From an uncultured Rhodanobacteraceae bacterium (GTDB lineage: Bacteria > Pseudomonadota > Gammaproteobacteria > Xanthomonadales > SZUA-5): a stretch of DNA of 17,525 bases. Under the pieces are notes generated by a model. That model ran no database searches. It saw only the letters and a program-made list of their open reading frames with translations, and was not told where the DNA came from. The stretch lies in assembly GCA_937928755.1 (NCBI GenBank), contig CALEZI010000143.1, forward strand, positions 1 through 17,525, in the 5' to 3' direction. The position numbers were made by a program, and so were the translations under genes. Of this stretch, positions 16,746 to 17,525 are shown piece after piece (within the stretch, counting starts at the first letter, position 1; each line of letters starts with the position of its first letter).

Positions 16746-16833
16746 GCTCTTCCCCAATCATCGGAGTTTTCCTACAGCACATCGAGCACTTTCCCCACAG
16801 ACAGCCGGGCCAGCGACGGCTGATCCTGCGCCC

Positions 16834-17340
16834 ATGCCCTACGACAGACTGCTGCGACATCGTCGATCCGAGCCAGGCGCCAGCTACCACCTGTGCTTCT
16901 GCACAATCGGTCGAATACCCCTGCTCAAGCACACCGACGCTGCGCAGATCGTCGTCGCAGCCATCGAGGAGCAGGCAATACTCGGCCACTGCATCAACCA
17001 CGCGTGGGTGCTGATGCCGGATCATGTGCACTGGCTGTTGTCGCTCACCAAGTCGCGTCCGCTGTCGCTCGTCGTGGCCGCCTGCAAAGCCAATTCGGCG
17101 CGCATGCTGAAAAGCCAGGGATTGGTCGATCGATCACCTTGGCAACTGAAGTACTACGAGCACCAGATCCGCTCCGATGAGGATCTGCAGGAGCAGGCGC
17201 GTTACTTGGTCGCCAATCCATTGCGCGCCGGCCTGGTTGCTCGCTTGGCTGACTTCCGCTGGTGGTGGGCGCAATGGGCCAGCGTGCCGAATGGCCCGAT
17301 CATCACCGAATCGCCCGACGAGGATTTGCTCTGGAAGTGA
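16834..17340 (+). CDS. REP-associated tyrosine transposase (RAYT, IS200-like Y1 family)
   Basis: The protein has 168 residues from ATG 16834, close to the 165 of E. coli TnpA(REP). It belongs to the Y1/HUH single-strand transposase superfamily. HAWVLMPDHVHWLLSL contains the HUH motif H64-V65-H66. WQLKYYEHQIRSDEDLQEQA is followed by RYLVANPLRAGLV, where Y124 aligns with the catalytic tyrosine. The frame is open upstream to 16240, but that part reads antisense through the hydantoinase gene and the start MPYDRLLRHRR fits the family. No clear ribosome site precedes it. RAYTs bind and nick REP hairpins that carry a GTAG or GGAG tetranucleotide. Such hairpins flank this gene on both sides, so these are its likely substrate. 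The gene appears intact. Confidence 0.93.
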   Translation: MPYDRLLRHRRSEPGASYHLCFCTIGRIPLLKHTDAAQIVVAAIEEQAILGHCINHAWVLMPDHVHWLLSLTKSRPLSLVVAACKANSARMLKSQGLVDRSPWQLKYYEHQIRSDEDLQEQARYLVANPLRAGLVARLADFRWWWAQWASVPNGPIITESPDEDLLWK

Positions 17341-17365
17341 TTGGGCAGAAGAGCCCTTTGCCATG

Positions 17366-17525
17366 GTAGGTCCAGACTGGTCTGGACGCTGTTGATCCTG
17401 CTGTGCTCTGGTAGGTCCAGACTTGTCTGGACGCTCTCGATCCTGCTGTTGCTCTGGTAGGTCCAGACTTGTCTGGACGCTCTCGATCCTGCTGTTGCTT
17501 TGGTAGGTCCAGACTTGTCTGGACG
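17366..17525. repeat. right REP array, 45-46 bp tandem units, continuing past the window
   Basis: Four direct copies of the same hairpin lie at 17370-17387 (loop TG), 17415-17432, 17461-17478 and 17507-17524 (loop TT). The starts are 45, 46 and 46 bases apart. Each hairpin is immediately preceded by GTAG. The 27-28 base spacers are almost identical to one another (GCTCTCGATCCTGCTGTTGC, then T(C/T)TGGTAG), with a GCTGTTGATC variant in the first. The array continues beyond the last base. All four face the same way as the majority of copies left of the transposase gene. Confidence 0.92.

Noticed and set aside
16531..17525. A CRISPR array, because of evenly spaced palindromic repeats.
   Set aside because: The repeats are only 18 bases, the spacers on the right are nearly identical to one another, one copy is reversed, and no cas gene is near. 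The RAYT gene explains the hairpins better.

Overview
The window is high-GC DNA with dense, mostly single-gene transcription units. It fits a gammaproteobacterium of the Lysobacterales (Xanthomonadales), most like Rhodanobacteraceae or Dokdonella-type organisms. The placement is an inference from three things: exported proteins ending in an xFxxGFE C-terminal tag, a remnant of the CSLREA-type secreted protein family, and several families of short palindromic repeats. No rRNA or tRNA was seen, and this looks like chromosome rather than prophage or plasmid.

Layout, left to right. (1) 1-921: the 3' end of a TPR protein and a small secreted protein of unknown function. (2) 1108-1385: a cluster of nested inverted repeats. 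(3) 1401-3642: an exported seven-repeat, propeller-like protein (minus strand) and a divergent small membrane protein. (4) 3831-6457: a LysR regulator divergent from an NADPH-binding reductase and a DODA-type extradiol dioxygenase, a likely regulator/target module. (5) 6751-8677: the C-terminal remnant of a CSLREA-type secreted protein, then an unusual exported quinone-oxidoreductase/NTF2-like fusion. (6) 8980-9585: a peptidoglycan-binding plus M15 peptidase. (7) 9805-10490: a vapBC toxin-antitoxin operon with a candidate operator. (8) 10601-10860: a REP-type hairpin abutting a probable gene remnant. (9) 10893-14075: a tandem glycine riboswitch driving gcvP (glycine decarboxylase) and a candidate terminator. 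(10) 14232-16509: a D-hydantoinase/dihydropyrimidinase gene and a TSUP permease, probably one minus-strand operon. (11) 16529-17525: a REP-associated tyrosine transposase (RAYT) embedded in at least eight copies of a perfect 8-bp-arm hairpin, most preceded by GTAG.

The clearest system is the last one. The RAYT has intact HUH and Tyr motifs, and its probable substrate hairpins lie on both sides with the GTAG tetranucleotide the enzyme family reads. On the right the hairpins form a regular 45-46 bp tandem array that runs off the window. The glycine riboswitch-gcvP pair is a textbook metabolite-controlled gene. The fusion protein at 7250-8677 and the shared C-terminal tag are the less described items.
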